The notes under the pieces: model-generated
Seen by the model: only the letters and a program-made list of their open reading frames with translations
The model's database searches: none
Told to the model about the DNA's origin: nothing
NCBI GenBank assembly: GCA_947650365.1
Contig: CANTAL010000022.1
Coordinates: forward strand, 899,331-963,330
Origin: Chamaelirium japonicum
Taxonomy: Eukaryota > Streptophyta > Magnoliopsida > Liliales > Melanthiaceae
DNA: 64,000 nt
Direction of reading: 5' to 3'
Position numbers and translations under genes: made by a program
Shown here: in pieces, positions 1 through 12,716 of the stretch
Layout: every line of letters starts with the position of its first letter
Position numbering within the stretch: position 1 is the first letter of the stretch

Positions 1-915
1 CATTGAGTTACGTATCTATTCCATTATGATTATTAAATTTTTTGTAATTGCAAGATAGTTCCTATTTTTCATAAAAATGGATCAAACCAAGACCATGGTG
101 CTTATATTATAAATGTACTATATGTTATACTACTTTGATGGAGCATTCCCTGGAAAGTTTATTGATTCGGATCATTTTTCATATTTTTGATTTTGAAGCC
201 TCTCTTTATTCGTCATTATAGGTAGGCGAAAAACAAAAAGTGAAAGAGATGATAAAACTTGATGGATCCTTAGGCAAGAGTGTTGCTGTGAATAGTGAAT
301 AGCTTCCTTTGGAGAGAGAACTATCAAAACTCCATGCAAATGGTGGCATCGATTCCTTTGGTCTCTCCGTGTTTCTCTCTCTCATTTGTGATTTTGAATG
401 TTTAGTAGATTGAATCTTTTTCAAAGAAAATCATAGGTCATATTTCATAGATTTGGTGGACATCAATGTAGAGGAATGCGTACAAGGTCTACACTACAAG
501 TATATACCTTATGGACTGGAATAAGGGTTTAGGTGGTGTGCTCTGAAATAGCCCCGTCCTCCCAAAGAAAATAATATGTATTCCCTTCTCTAGATTGCTG
601 CTAATAAATATTTTGATTCTATTGCAGATTGGTCGATGATTTCGTCTATTGCAAGGCATCCCGATGAGCTCCCTCCACTGCAAAACCAAGCTGCTGCGTA
701 GAAGCTTTTGTAAAAACTGAGTCAACCAGCACATGAAGATTTGCTTAGACTCCCCCCTAACGTCCGTCATCGACAACAAGACTCCTCCGGTGTCCCCCTA
801 CATCAAAGATGGAGCTCAGCCCAGTCATTACTTGCTTTTGTCATTGCTTATTATTACTTTCTTGTCATTCTGTGTACTAATATTTTTTATTACTCTGTTG
901 TGATAGGTGACACGT

Positions 916-2421
916 ATGGCTCCAGGGAGGAAATCTACACGTACCCGTCTGACACCAGCTTATGAGCTTGAGAGGGGGATGGAGGCTACCTCGAGCCAGC
1001 CACCCCAGCCTAACCAGCGTGAGCCACCCCACCTCGAGCCAACATCCATGGCCCAGCCCAGTCAACTAGCTAGCCCCCCTACGATCGGGAGTAGTGTTGG
1101 TAAAAAATATAAACTTTTTAGATATCAAATTCACATGTCTTTCAAATAAAATATATTTCAATTAACATTGTGGCCTTAATAGGATCTATCATAGGCTCGA
1201 CCTCTAAACGTGTACGCGATGTTACACGAGGGAAGGCGGTGAAGAAATTGGTAAGGAAAATGGGTCATGCAATTCCCATTCCGATCCCTTCCTCAAGTGG
1301 AGTGCCAGAGGGAGAGCATGCGACATCCTTTGCAAATGAGCTCGGAAAAGAGATCCGATCATTTGCACCGGTTCGCAATTATAGCTGGGAAAAAATTGAT
1401 GCTGTGACTCGAGAGTCAATAATTATTAGAGTCTAGGTATTTTTATTAATTCTTACAATTTTAATTACAAGTGTGTCTACTATGAAAATGTATGCTAATT
1501 ACAATTGCAGCAAAGATTTGATATCGGGGATTATGAGAATGATCAAGTCATCCAGGAGTCAGTGAGAAAGATGTGTATGAAACGATATAGGGATTGGAAG
1601 CATGAGCTATATGCACACTATCTTGCTTTGCTAGAAAAGGGGGTTCCCGATCCCGAGAACCACCCACCTGCACAGGTGAATTCTAACGATTGGGTCTTGA
1701 TAGTCAATGAGGTTTGGAAAACTAATACTTGGAAGGTAAAAATCTCGAATTCATTATATTAAATTGCTAAGCTTATGTCATTTATTGTGATTGATTCTAT
1801 TTACAAGAATATTTTATGTTTTTTTAGACAAAATCATCTAAGGCGAAACATAGTCGATCAAAGATTCCCTACAACCATACGGCTGGTTCTCGATCATTTC
1901 CAGCCACGATGTCCCTAATAGTAAGTTTTCCTTTACAAGTTTTTTTTTAAAACTAAAATATAAGTATTTATCTATGAAATTTCAGAGAGCAAAGAATGAT
2001 GGACTAGCTCCCCCTTTTACTGACTTCTACAAAGAAACACACTACAGTAAAAAGAAGGATGATTGGGTAAACGAGACGGCAAAGGACATCCATGTATGTA
2101 TCCCAAATTTAAATTTGTTAAATTTATCGATACAAATATATCTTTCTATAACTAATATTGGTTTTATAATTTTTTAAATGATAGGAGCGATTAGTCAACA
2201 AGACTATCGAACAGTCTCAGCCCGAAGTCATATCCCCCATGACTGAGTTAGAGATTTCAGTTGAAATCCTTGGGAGAAGGTCGGGTTATTTGAAGGGATA
2301 TGGGATCCACTACAAGGGAAGTTCATCTACAAGGACTGCCGCAGTGTCAGCTGCTCGAGATGCCGAGGTCGCAGCCTCGAAGGAGCAAGTGGCTATACAA
2401 GCTGAGCAAATGGCTATGTAA
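916..2421 (+). CDS. CACTA-associated Transposase_24-like protein, six exons
   Basis: Proposed exons are 916-1099, 1183-1436, 1511-1735, 1828-1920, 1986-2093 and 2185-2421. All introns are GT-AG and the frame is kept across every junction, giving about 366 codons. The ATG at 916 follows a stretch without upstream reading frame. The N-terminus is Pro/Ser rich (about residues 1-61). A central part contains RFDIGDYEND and KRYRDWKHEL, then NHTAGSRSF near residues 237-245 and PPFTDFYKETH near 261-271, the pattern of the plant Ptta/En-Spm Transposase_24 family. The C-terminus is Ala/Glu/Gln rich and probably coiled coil. Two oddities: codon 146, the last of exon 2, is TAG unless a weaker in-frame donor at 1431 is used; and after the TAA at 2419-2421 the same frame stays open to 2519. 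The product would be a DNA-binding accessory or regulatory transposition protein; this role is inferred from the family. It may be a recent pseudogene. Confidence 0.7.
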
Positions 2422-2759
2422 GCCCAAAAGACTGCCGATCTTGAGGCTTTAGTGCATCAGATACTAGCACGTGGCATGCCTCAAACGAGTGACGATGGTG
2501 CTAATTTTTCTTCAGGATAAGATAAGACTAATTTTTCAGTTAATACGTTCCTTATTGCTAGTACTTCAAAAAAATAAGACTTAATATCTCTTCTGGTTCG
2601 TTGGAATTCAGCTCTTTCCAACATTAGTCCAACTAGTAATGCATATCTTTTCTGCACATTCAAGTTCAAAATTGATGTAGTCCTTAGTAAAATGGCTTTA
2701 CCTATGATTCTTCAGCCTTTTAATCATTAGAAATGATTTAGTGCATTTCCAATTAGAAA

Positions 2760-2890
2760 TGATTTGTTGATTTTCTGATTTGCTGATTTTTCTGATTTGC
2801 TGATTTTTGCTGATTTTTCTGATTTGCTAATTTTTCTGATTTGCTGATTTCCAATTAGGTTTTTGATTTGCTGATTTTTTGTTTGCAGAA
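2760..2890. repeat. Short tandem repeat (CTGATTTGCTGATTTTT units)
   Basis: Units of roughly 17 bases built from CTGATTTGCTGATTTTT repeat imperfectly about six times. A shorter stretch of the same unit recurs at 3165-3212 before the second copy of the neighbouring duplication, so it is part of a larger duplicated block inside the CACTA element. Confidence 0.8.
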
Positions 2891-3352
2891 AACGGAGAGA
2901 TTTGTCAATTTTTTCTGAACATTGGGACACTCTTGTTGGTAGCCTTTTGTTTATAAGGGATGTCTTCCCATTTGTTTTGGGATTTTATGACCTTTTAAGT
3001 GGCTTATCCATCCCGTTTAGCCTTTTGTTTATAAGGGATGTCTTCCCATTTATTCCGTATTTACTAGTTTGGGGCCAAGGAGACCCAGGATGAGCTACTA
3101 GGTTCGCCATGGTGTGAAATATATTGTTGTTAAATGTTAAAAACAGTAAATGGAGAGATTTCTCAATTTTGCTGATTTTCTGATTTGCTGATCTTCAGAT
3201 TTGCTGATTTTCTGTTTGCAGAAAATGGAGAGATTTCTCAATTTTTTCTGAACATTGGGACACTCTTGTTGGTAGCCTTTTGTTTATAAGGGATGTCTTC
3301 CCATCTGTTGTGGGATTTCATGACCTTTTAAATGGCTTACCTATCCCGTTTA
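2880..3352. repeat. About 140-bp direct duplication plus a partial third copy
   Basis: The segment 2880-3018 recurs at 3213-3352 with only scattered substitutions. A partial copy starting at TTTGTTTATAAGGGATGTCT lies at about 3022-3057. The copies are non-coding, just downstream of the transposase-like gene. Confidence 0.8.
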
Positions 3353-3699
3353 GATGTGAGATTACATCTTTAGACACTCTAAACAAAAATAACACTCTTA
3401 ATAGAATGAAAAATTTTGAAGGGAATGCAGTTGATGCCATGCAATGTATAACTGATGTTGTGAGTGATGGATGACACAGTTGATGTTCACTGCTAACAAG
3501 CTTAATATGAGAAAAGTTTTTTAATCATATTAAGCAGTTACTTAGTTTCTGTGTTCATATTTTCTTTTCAATTTCAAACAGCATTGTTGTCATTTAGTGC
3601 TACTTATTATGTCAAATGCTTATTTCTAACATAGGTAGCTGTACTTAAAGAAGTTGTTATTATCATATAATACAAATGCAAGAGGTGATGAAGAGATTA

Positions 3700-3945
3700 A
3701 AGATGCCATCAGATGCCATAGTAGACTTCGGTTTTTGTATGCTTTTAGGTTTTTGATATGCCATAGTGGGCTTCAGTTTTTGGTATACTATAGTATGCTT
3801 TCAGTTAGAAATGATTTAGTGCATTTTCATAGTGGGCTTCAGTTTTTGGTATGCCCTAGTGGGCTTCAGTTTTTATATGCTTCCTTATTTTTGGTATGCC
3901 ATAGTGGGCTTCGGTTTTGTATGCTTTCAGCCATCTAAAGTATTC
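3700..3945. repeat. Degenerate minisatellite (CATAGTGGGCTTCAGTTTTT units)
   Basis: The phrase CATAGTGGGCTTCAGTTTTT, with TATGC tails, occurs about five times with variable spacing (units near 3717, 3760, 3828, 3857 and 3900). There is no coding potential. 3353-3700 between this array and the previous duplication shows nothing recognisable. Confidence 0.7.
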
Positions 3946-4029
3946 AAACAATTCTCGAATCTCATCGAACATTGAGTATTAACCAACAGACATGTTCTTT
4001 AAATAATGATTTTATATCTTATTTTAGAG

Positions 4030-4320
4030 AATAACACCTTTTATTTTGGGAATATACACTTCACCCCACCCACACCATAAAGTTCAATCCAAAATCACTA
4101 TACGTCCCTGATTTTTTTTTTTTTTGGTTCCAAATCCATCCCTATAGCCTTTAACTGTTGGCTGTACCTCCTTCTCTTAACTAATAGATTTCCTATTTTG
4201 GTAATTTCCATCTCATCCAAAGTGAATTGAAGGCGGCAAAATGTAGTTTATTAAACATTTAGGGGTTAAGTGATTCTGTGCTAAACTTCAAGGGGTAAAA
4301 TGTAATTTACCCTTTATTCT
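4030..4320. mobile_element. Possible MITE of the CTAAACTTCA...GTAATTTACC type
   Basis: The right side (GCTAAACTTCAAGGGGTAAA, then TGTAATTTACC) resembles the terminal repeats of the MITE at 57625-57856. The left side has AATAACACCTTTTATTTTGG and CACCATAAAGTTCAATCC, an approximate inverted counterpart. The ends are poorly conserved, so limits are approximate. Confidence 0.4.
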
Positions 4321-4689
4321 ATGCGGTGCAATAGCAGATTTCTCCCAGTCATCTTGGCAAAAAGGATGAAAAAACATGATTCCATTCTGGCAATGGGCTC
4401 TACATTATCTCCTTTGTGACAATGACTATGTTTTATTTTTTTTGAAAAGTACTCTTTCTTCTATTTTGTAAGTAGATGTGGGACTTTGCTTTGTTTTTTT
4501 TATTTATTTGTATGTATGTCTTTATTTCAGAATCCACGCACAATCTACATCTCCAAGCCTCCTCCTGGGTAAGATTGGGATCATGGTGGAGTCATGGCAT
4601 CAGACGTACGGATGGAGAGCTGTTACCTGCACATGGACGAATGTCCTCCGGCCACCAACTCTGCTACCATCTTTAGCTATTGTTTCAAT

Positions 4690-4920
4690 GTGATGCTTTC
4701 CTCTTTGGTTGTAAGACTTTTTTTTTTTGGAAAGGATTGTAAGAATGTTATGCAGAGTTTTAATGCTCCTCGTCTTTAGTTAGATGTCTTTGTGGATGGC
4801 ACAACTTTCCTTCTCAAGAGATCTCCTCTTTGGTTGTAAGACAGTTTTGTAGAGTTTTAATGCTCTTATTTAGTTAGATGTCTGTGTAGATGGCATAATT
4901 ATCTTTCTCAAGAGATCACT
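4690..4920. repeat. About 120-bp tandem duplication
   Basis: CTCCTCTTTGGTTGTAAGAC, AGAGTTTTAATGCTC, TTAGTTAGATGTCT and TCTCAAGAGAT occur in the same order at about 4700-4823 and 4825-4917. The first copy carries a short T-rich insertion. Upstream, 4321-4690, I see open frames but no recognisable product; 4921-5144 holds nothing I recognise. Confidence 0.75.
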
Positions 4921-5145
4921 TGCAGTTTGTTATTTTTTTAATGGTTGTGAACATTGTGGGTCATAAACCAAGATCATTGGACACTAAGGTCTTGGTGACA
5001 AAAATTCATATATAAAACTTCTTTGTTTTCTTGAATCGATTGTGGATCGAGAGCAATCACAAGTAGTTGGAAATTGAACGGTTTACAATTATAGCAGGTT
5101 TGCAACTTTTGCAAGATTCTTTTCTAAATAAAAATAAATAAAAAA

Positions 5146-5640
5146 ATATAACTTTTGCCGACGCAGTTTGTGCCGGCAAAGGGTATATTTTTTAAAAAAA
5201 TTTTACTATTGCCAACATATATACTACGACAGTAAAAGTGCACATTTACCAACGCTATGTACGTGCGTCGGCTAATGTGAACTTTTAGCAACGCATCATG
5301 CGTCAGCAAAGATTAATCTTTTACCGACAGTCATCTCCTTTCGTCGGTAAATATTTTAAAAATAGTTTAATTATAAAATTATAACACAAAATATTTCGTC
5401 GGCGAAGATAACTTTTTTCCGACGCTTTGCTCTTGTGCCGGTAAACAATATACTTTTGCCGACGCATTATGCGTCGGCATAAGTCATTCTTTTACCGACG
5501 CTTCATACCCGCGTCGGTAAATACTTTCCCAGACGCACTATTACTGACGCAGTGCCGGCGTTGGTTATTGTGTCGGGAAAGAGTTTTCCCGACGTTTTAT
5601 TGATTATTCCCGACGTATTATTTCATCGAGAAATGTGTAA
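5146..5640. repeat. CACTA subterminal repeat block
   Basis: About ten units of the type CTTTTGCCGACGC...GCGTCGGTAAA occur in both orientations. The best is a palindrome at 5458-5478 (half-site GCCGACGCAT). Such motif clusters next to the CACTA terminus are the usual binding sites for the element's own regulatory transposition protein; that role is inferred from En/Spm biology. Confidence 0.85.
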
Positions 5641-5652
5641 TTTGTTGTAGTG

Positions 5653-5860
5653 GAACGCACGGTACAAACTCCTCCGCGAGGTCTGGTCTTTGTGAATGTG
5701 GGCTGTAAAGCTTTGTATGGATGGTGTAGTTTATTTAAGTTCTGGACGAAGGGGGGAAATATGGAACACCAAAAGGCATCAGTGTCAAAGGCTGCAAACC
5801 TGTACATGGATGATCTTTTGGTGTATCAGTAGAAAAAATTTGGGTGAACTTTGTTCAAGT
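5653..5860 (+). other. CACTA flank, short unassigned reading frame
   Basis: An open frame of about 60 codons runs from within the CACTA end to 5832. It includes LYMDDLLVY, which superficially resembles a reverse-transcriptase YxDD box, but nothing else supports that reading. I cannot assign a function. Confidence 0.25.
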
Positions 5861-5879
5861 GCTATATATAAGATGTATG

Positions 5880-6330
5880 TTACATGTAACTGCATTCACC
5901 CAATCAAACCACCTGATGAATTTGTTCACCCAACTTTGTTCACCCAATCAAACCACCTGATGAAACTACCTAATACCAATATATAAGACATTCCTATGTG
6001 GCAATATATTGTTGTTTTCTCATCGAATATATTAACAATATTGTTGAGTGTAAGTGCATTCACCCAATCAAACCACCTGATACCAATCTCATATTTTTGG
6101 GTGTAACTGCATTTGGGTGAACTGCATAGGAATGTTTCATCGAATATATCAACATTCCTATGCACTTATAAAGTTGGCAAAAATATCATTTTATATATTG
6201 TTGGGTGTAACTGCATTCCTATGTGGCAATATATTGTGCAAAATATCATTTATATATTGTTGTTATCTCATCGAATAGAAAAACTTCATCCCTATGTGGC
6301 AAACTTGAAATTTATTATTATTGTTCTTTT
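5880..6330. repeat. Local array of interleaved short repeats
   Basis: CACCCAATCAAACCACCTGA occurs three times (5898, 5944, 6061) and CATTCCTATGTGGCAATATA with TTG tails about three times, together with ATCGAATATAT blocks. The units are shuffled rather than strictly tandem, suggesting repeated slippage or a scrambled non-autonomous element. 6331-7700 contains a (GA)n tract at 7109-7133 and T-rich sequence; I recognise nothing else there. Confidence 0.7.
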
Positions 6331-7959
6331 CACATTGTAACTGCTTTCCACGTACATGTTCACTCAAATTTCATCCAAATTTTGGCAATATGATTCTCTC
6401 CTTAGCTGCAAAATGTTTTAGTTAAAAGTTTCACAGAAAAGATTTCTTAATAAATTTTTATGGCGAGATAGATAGATTTCTTCTTTTAATGTATTGGCCT
6501 TAATGATGGCCTCTATTTGATTGGAAGATATGTGGCAAGCGAATTTTACCATCAGAATTAAGGTTCCTTCATATGGTTTATCTTCACTTATTGTAATTTG
6601 ATGTCTTCAGTAGTATGATAGCATCGATATCATTCATGAATTTAATAGGAATTTTTCAAATTTGGAGGCAAACATAATGACTTTCTTGAATCTCTACCGC
6701 TGGTGGTCGCCATAGGGTCCCCAGCTCCAACTGTAGTAGAGGTTAATTGGCTTCTACCCACTCCTCTAATCACCATCACTGTTCCAATCTCTTCAACCTT
6801 TTTATTTATTTATTTATTTCATTTTATTTTGTGTCCTTTGGTAATAGGATTTTTTTTTTTTTTTGAAAGGTTGGGAATAGGAATTCTATGAGACAGTTGC
6901 TTTCAGTTGCTAAAAGGCCAAAATAGTAACCCAAGTTAGGGTTTTATGTGTTTTCTCTTCATATGCTGCAATGCTTCAGATTGTTTGGTTGACTAAAATA
7001 GTGTTTGATGGGTACAACCAAAGTGATCTCACTCTTTTTTTTTGGCAGGTTGACGTATATAAATCTCCTGTGAAGCAAGAAGGCAGCAGCCATATTAGAA
7101 CCATATACTGGAGAGAGAGAGAGAGAGAGAGAGATGCAATAAGATTGATTATGGTAGATCAGATATATCAACTTTTCAAAAAAATAGATCAGACATAGCT
7201 GATCCCTCAGAAACCTGTTTGGCTAGGATCTGCTTCTTTCTTTCTCCTCATCTAATTGTAAATGTATCGAAGGCTGCCTCATAACTTTGTCTAGCTAGCC
7301 TTCTGCTCTATGTGCTTGAGACATTAAAAGAAGCAAGTTTTTATGTATATATGTGTTCATCTCTCTTTCTCTAGCCGGGTTTCATACTTAAAATCGTGCC
7401 CTTATACGTTGGATCGCTTGCTGTGGGAGCTATGCTCCGATTCTTATTTTTTTTTTCTTAGATACTTTGACTGGATTTAATGTGGGTTTTCTTGAAAACC
7501 ATGCTTCATTTCTGTTGGTTCTTTGCCGTTCTGTTCCGGGAATGGAGGAGGTTTAGAATATAGGTCGGCTAGGAGTACTGGTTTTCATATGGGTATGTCA
7601 AAACCAGGCATTTGATCTGGTGACGAGCTGTGCGGACTCTATAGAGATGATGCATCTCTATGTAGTTGTTGGATCTCGATCCTTAAGGGTGGAGGAAGCG
7701 AAAGTTTAGAGGTCATACTGTTTGTTTTCATTTGGTCTAAATCTTATTACCTTCATCTCCATTTTTTCTTTTTTGCAGTCGGCTGACACCTTGGTTTATA
7801 CTGCTCTGTTTCTTTATTTTTTATTTTGGTTGTTCTTCAAATATTGTTTTGTTTTTTTATTTTTTATTTTGAAAGAAGGAGAGATAGAGAAAGCACGAGT
7901 TTCGTGCAAAATTCGATGTCTTTTTTTACACTTTTTTTTCTTGATCCAATATGTGAGGT

Positions 7960-9960
<2,001 letters not shown>

Positions 9961-10022
<62 letters not shown>

Positions 10023-10121
10023 GCATGCTATAATGCGGCATGCGGTACGTGCGGCACTGCACCGCAGCCGTCTGATGCACGCGTTGCATGCATGCGATGC
10101 ACGTAGCGGTACATCAGACGG

Positions 10122-10162
<41 letters not shown>
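9961..10162. repeat. (TA)n tracts around a small palindromic segment
   Basis: TA tracts lie at about 9962-10018 and 10122-10162. Between them, 10019-10121 contains a 12-bp stem (AGCCGTCTGATG and CATCAGACGGCT). It shares the CATCAGACGG motif with foldback element 2, so it looks like a rearranged relative. Confidence 0.8.
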
Positions 10163-10165
<3 letters not shown>

Positions 10166-10381
10166 GGGAAATGAGCTGGCAGCCTATTTTGGAGAAATGG
10201 GCAGCCACCCACTTGAAGCTCTTAGGAGTTTTAGATTGTGCTGATTTTTTGTGAGCATAAGCACTTTATATTAGATACAACACCCACAAAAAATCAGCTC
10301 ATTCTAAAACTCCTAGGGGCATCAAATGTTAGAAGTTTTATCGAGCGTCCGTTGTAACTGTTAATCTGAAATATCACTGCT
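10163..10381. mobile_element. Half copy of foldback element 1
   Basis: AAATGAGCTGGCAGCCTATT, GCAGCCACCC, CTTAGGAGTTTTAGATTGTG and ACAACACCCACAAAAAATCA reproduce the right arm of foldback element 1 (reverse complemented) up to its centre. The copy stops near 10381, where the gag-bearing gypsy remnant starts. Confidence 0.75.
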
Positions 10382-11224
10382 TGGGATGGTCTTGACGTCG
10401 ACGGAGCACCGATCCATCATTGAGAAAGGTCACTAGAATCAATAGGGTCTACGAGATGCCCCATCCAATTGCGCTCCAAAACACAAGATGCCCATGAGCT
10501 ACTCAATAGACTAAGGCAGACCATCGACGTGGGACGCCGCCATCAAGACCGCAGGCTATTAATCGCTTCAGCGGGGCCTTTGCATCCCGAGGTGCTCACA
10601 ACCTCGATTTCTAAGGGTTGGCGAAGACTAAGCATGCCAAAGTTTAACTGCATCAAGGGAGACCTTGTTCTCCACATCCTCGCCTTCAAGCAGACCACGA
10701 CGTCGTACGAGTATAAGAAACATATCCTCTACCGTATGTTCATGGGAAGCCTTGAGGGATCTGCCCTCGACTAGTACCACATGCTTCCTACCGGTATAGT
10801 GGCCAAATTTGAAAAGTTGGCGGAACTCTTCATGAACCACTACCGGCTGAATCTGAAGCCGAAAAAGAAATTAGATATTCTCTACCAGGTAAGGATGGGC
10901 TCTGACTAGTTTCTAAAGAGCTTCACAATGAGGCTCTACAATGAACATTCCGACCACACTGGCCAGTCCCAAAATGAGGAGGCCATCATGCTATCATTTC
11001 AAAGCGCTATCCGGCTAGAGCTCCATGTCAACATCGACTTCATCCGACATCCTCCCAACACATTGGAGGCGATATTTAAGCGTGTACAACAGGAAATAAA
11101 GGTGAAGGACAATTTGTGGCCCAGAAAGCTGCACAAGCCACATGTGCCTCGTGACTCCCAATACAAGAAGACTGACGAAGTCCCAAAGGAAGCACGCTAC
11201 AAGAAGCAAGCCAACGTCACGTTT
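10382..11224 (+). mobile_element. Gypsy (Tat-like) remnant, left portion
   Basis: This is the left piece of a gag-bearing Ty3/gypsy derivative; the right piece resumes at 28837. No LTR or primer binding site is visible to its left, because the junction with the foldback half copy truncates it. The chromovirus at 11225-28831 was inserted into its gag with the 5-bp duplication CGTTT (11220-11224 and 28832-28836). Confidence 0.75.
10469..11224 (+). pseudogene. Gypsy gag gene, N-terminal part, interrupted
   Basis: The frame encodes a Retrotrans_gag-type capsid: a leader with PLHPEVL, then PKFNCIKGDLVLHILAFK, a conserved block YHMLPTGIVAKFEKLAELF, then NHYRLNLK and later RLELHVNIDF. Such Gag proteins form the retrotransposon particle. 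Two in-frame TAG codons (10772-10774 and 10907-10909) break it. At 11224 the chromovirus interrupts the frame, and reading resumes in the same phase at 28837 once one copy of the target duplication is discounted. Spacing of the conserved blocks fits the Tat/Athila group; I cannot fix the lineage without pol. Confidence 0.75.
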
Positions 11225-12716
11225 TGTAACGCCCCGGTATTTTATGAATTTAATAAATCCGTATAACACTGGGGTATTAGGAGAAAACTTGATATAAAAT
11301 AAATCTCATCAAATATGGAATCAATTGAGCCTCTTTTATTCATAACCATGTATTATAAAATAAAAGTTTGATATATGACTTGAAATATAAAAACTTAAAC
11401 TTTAACACGCCAACTAAAATCTTCAGCTCTTCACATCTCCGCTCTCGCATCCTCGTAATATGGCGTATATAGCAGATCTTCGATCCCCTCCGGTTCATTC
11501 TCTATTTGTTTTTTCTCCTCTACTTGTCCTGTAGGATCAGTCTCTGTAGAGGCCATAACACCTGTAGGGGGGTGAGTCTAATCCACTGACTCACCTATTA
11601 AACCAAGTTCATTTATGGTAAGATAAATGTACTAAAGAAAACAGTTCACATGGCTATAAATAGTAATTTAAAAGTCATTGATCATCCGATTCTCTTTTAG
11701 GCTCAAACGAGGGTAGGAATCTCAACCTTACCCGGGTACTTTTTATCTCAACAAGGCTAGCCCCACATCTATGTTCTTTTAGTCACAAGACTAGACTAGC
11801 CCCATACCTAGGTTACTTTTTGACCTCAGCCAGGGCTAGACCCACACCCAGGTTACTTTTTGGCCTCAGCCAGAGCTAGACCCATACCCAAGTTACTTTT
11901 TGGCCTTAGCCAGGGCTAGACCCATACTTAAATAAATAATCAACATATCTCAAAAATTAACTAATCCATAGCATACTACCATTATTTCAATGACATACAC
12001 TTATCAAGAATCACTAGGTTTAGTCCCCTATCTGAAGAGTTGTAGAATCTTTCTCCCGATGAAGATGCCTTAGTAAGTTCACGACTTGAAATATATTGCT
12101 ATCTTTTATTAGTTTTTACATTCTATTTCCCAAGGATTTGCCGGAAACCAATTCCGATGTTAGATGCCTCAGGTGTTTGTATTTTGTCATATAGGAGTAT
12201 TTAGGTTATTTTTAAAATAATTATTTGGATTTATACCCATATTGTAGGGTTTTTTGTTCTGAAAACGTGGCCATAAATGGAGCTCAATTCGGAGTTCGTT
12301 TGCTCATGATATGACCAAAATAGCCGGTATTGACGGAAAATAAATAAGTGGTCTGCCTTTAGTAAAAAGGTTAGGTTGCTCTAAACAATAGTGTTTCAGT
12401 TTGACTAATGGCAGAGTCGTTTTATCAGTTGGTTACTGGGCTTAATGGGCTTCAGCCCAGAGGATGTTTAATGGCTTAATGGGCTCCGTCCCAGAGGATG
12501 TTTAATAGGCTTCGGCTCTAAATATTACTTAATGGACTTCGGCCCATTTTCCCAGTGGGCTTTAGCCCAAGAATTTAACAAAAACTATATTTTGGCCTAC
12601 CATGTATAGGGGTGGCTGGTGGTGGTACGGTGGCGACCAGTGGCGGTTACGACAACGACTGGCCAGGGGGCGGCAACCAGTGGTGGATGGTGGCTGTCGG
12701 CGGCGGCGATTGGCGG
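11225..12716 (-). repeat. Chromovirus 3' LTR, outer segment
   Basis: This matches 26509 onward of the other LTR throughout, starting TGTAACGCCCCGGTATTTTA and ending in the GGCGG-rich stretch where the copia element landed. It includes a 40-bp minisatellite with CAGGGCTAGACCCACACCCA (about 11790-11935). Low-complexity GGCGG and GGGCTTCGGCCCA motifs lie in its second half. Confidence 0.85.

Larger units (their letters stand above)
1..5652 (+). mobile_element. CACTA (En/Spm) transposon, right-hand part
   Basis: The right end reads TTGTTGTAGTG at 5642-5652; its reverse complement CACTACAACAA is the diagnostic CACTA terminus. Just inside it lies about 0.5 kb of subterminal repeats carrying GCGTCGG-type motifs, as in other plant CACTA elements. 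A multi-exon gene resembling Transposase_24 sits at 916-2421. The left terminus is not in the window, so length and the 3-bp target duplication cannot be tested; the 3 bases to the right are GAA (5653-5655). I see no TNP2/DDE transposase here, so it may lie to the left, or the copy may be defective. Bases 1-915 hold no frame I recognise. Confidence 0.78.

Noticed and set aside
492..500. CACTACAAG as the left CACTA terminus
   Set aside because: Only eight bases agree with the right end and no subterminal motif block follows, so the true left end is more likely outside the window.
5776..5832. Reverse-transcriptase remnant suggested by LYMDDLLVY
   Set aside because: No other reverse-transcriptase motif lies upstream or downstream in any frame.
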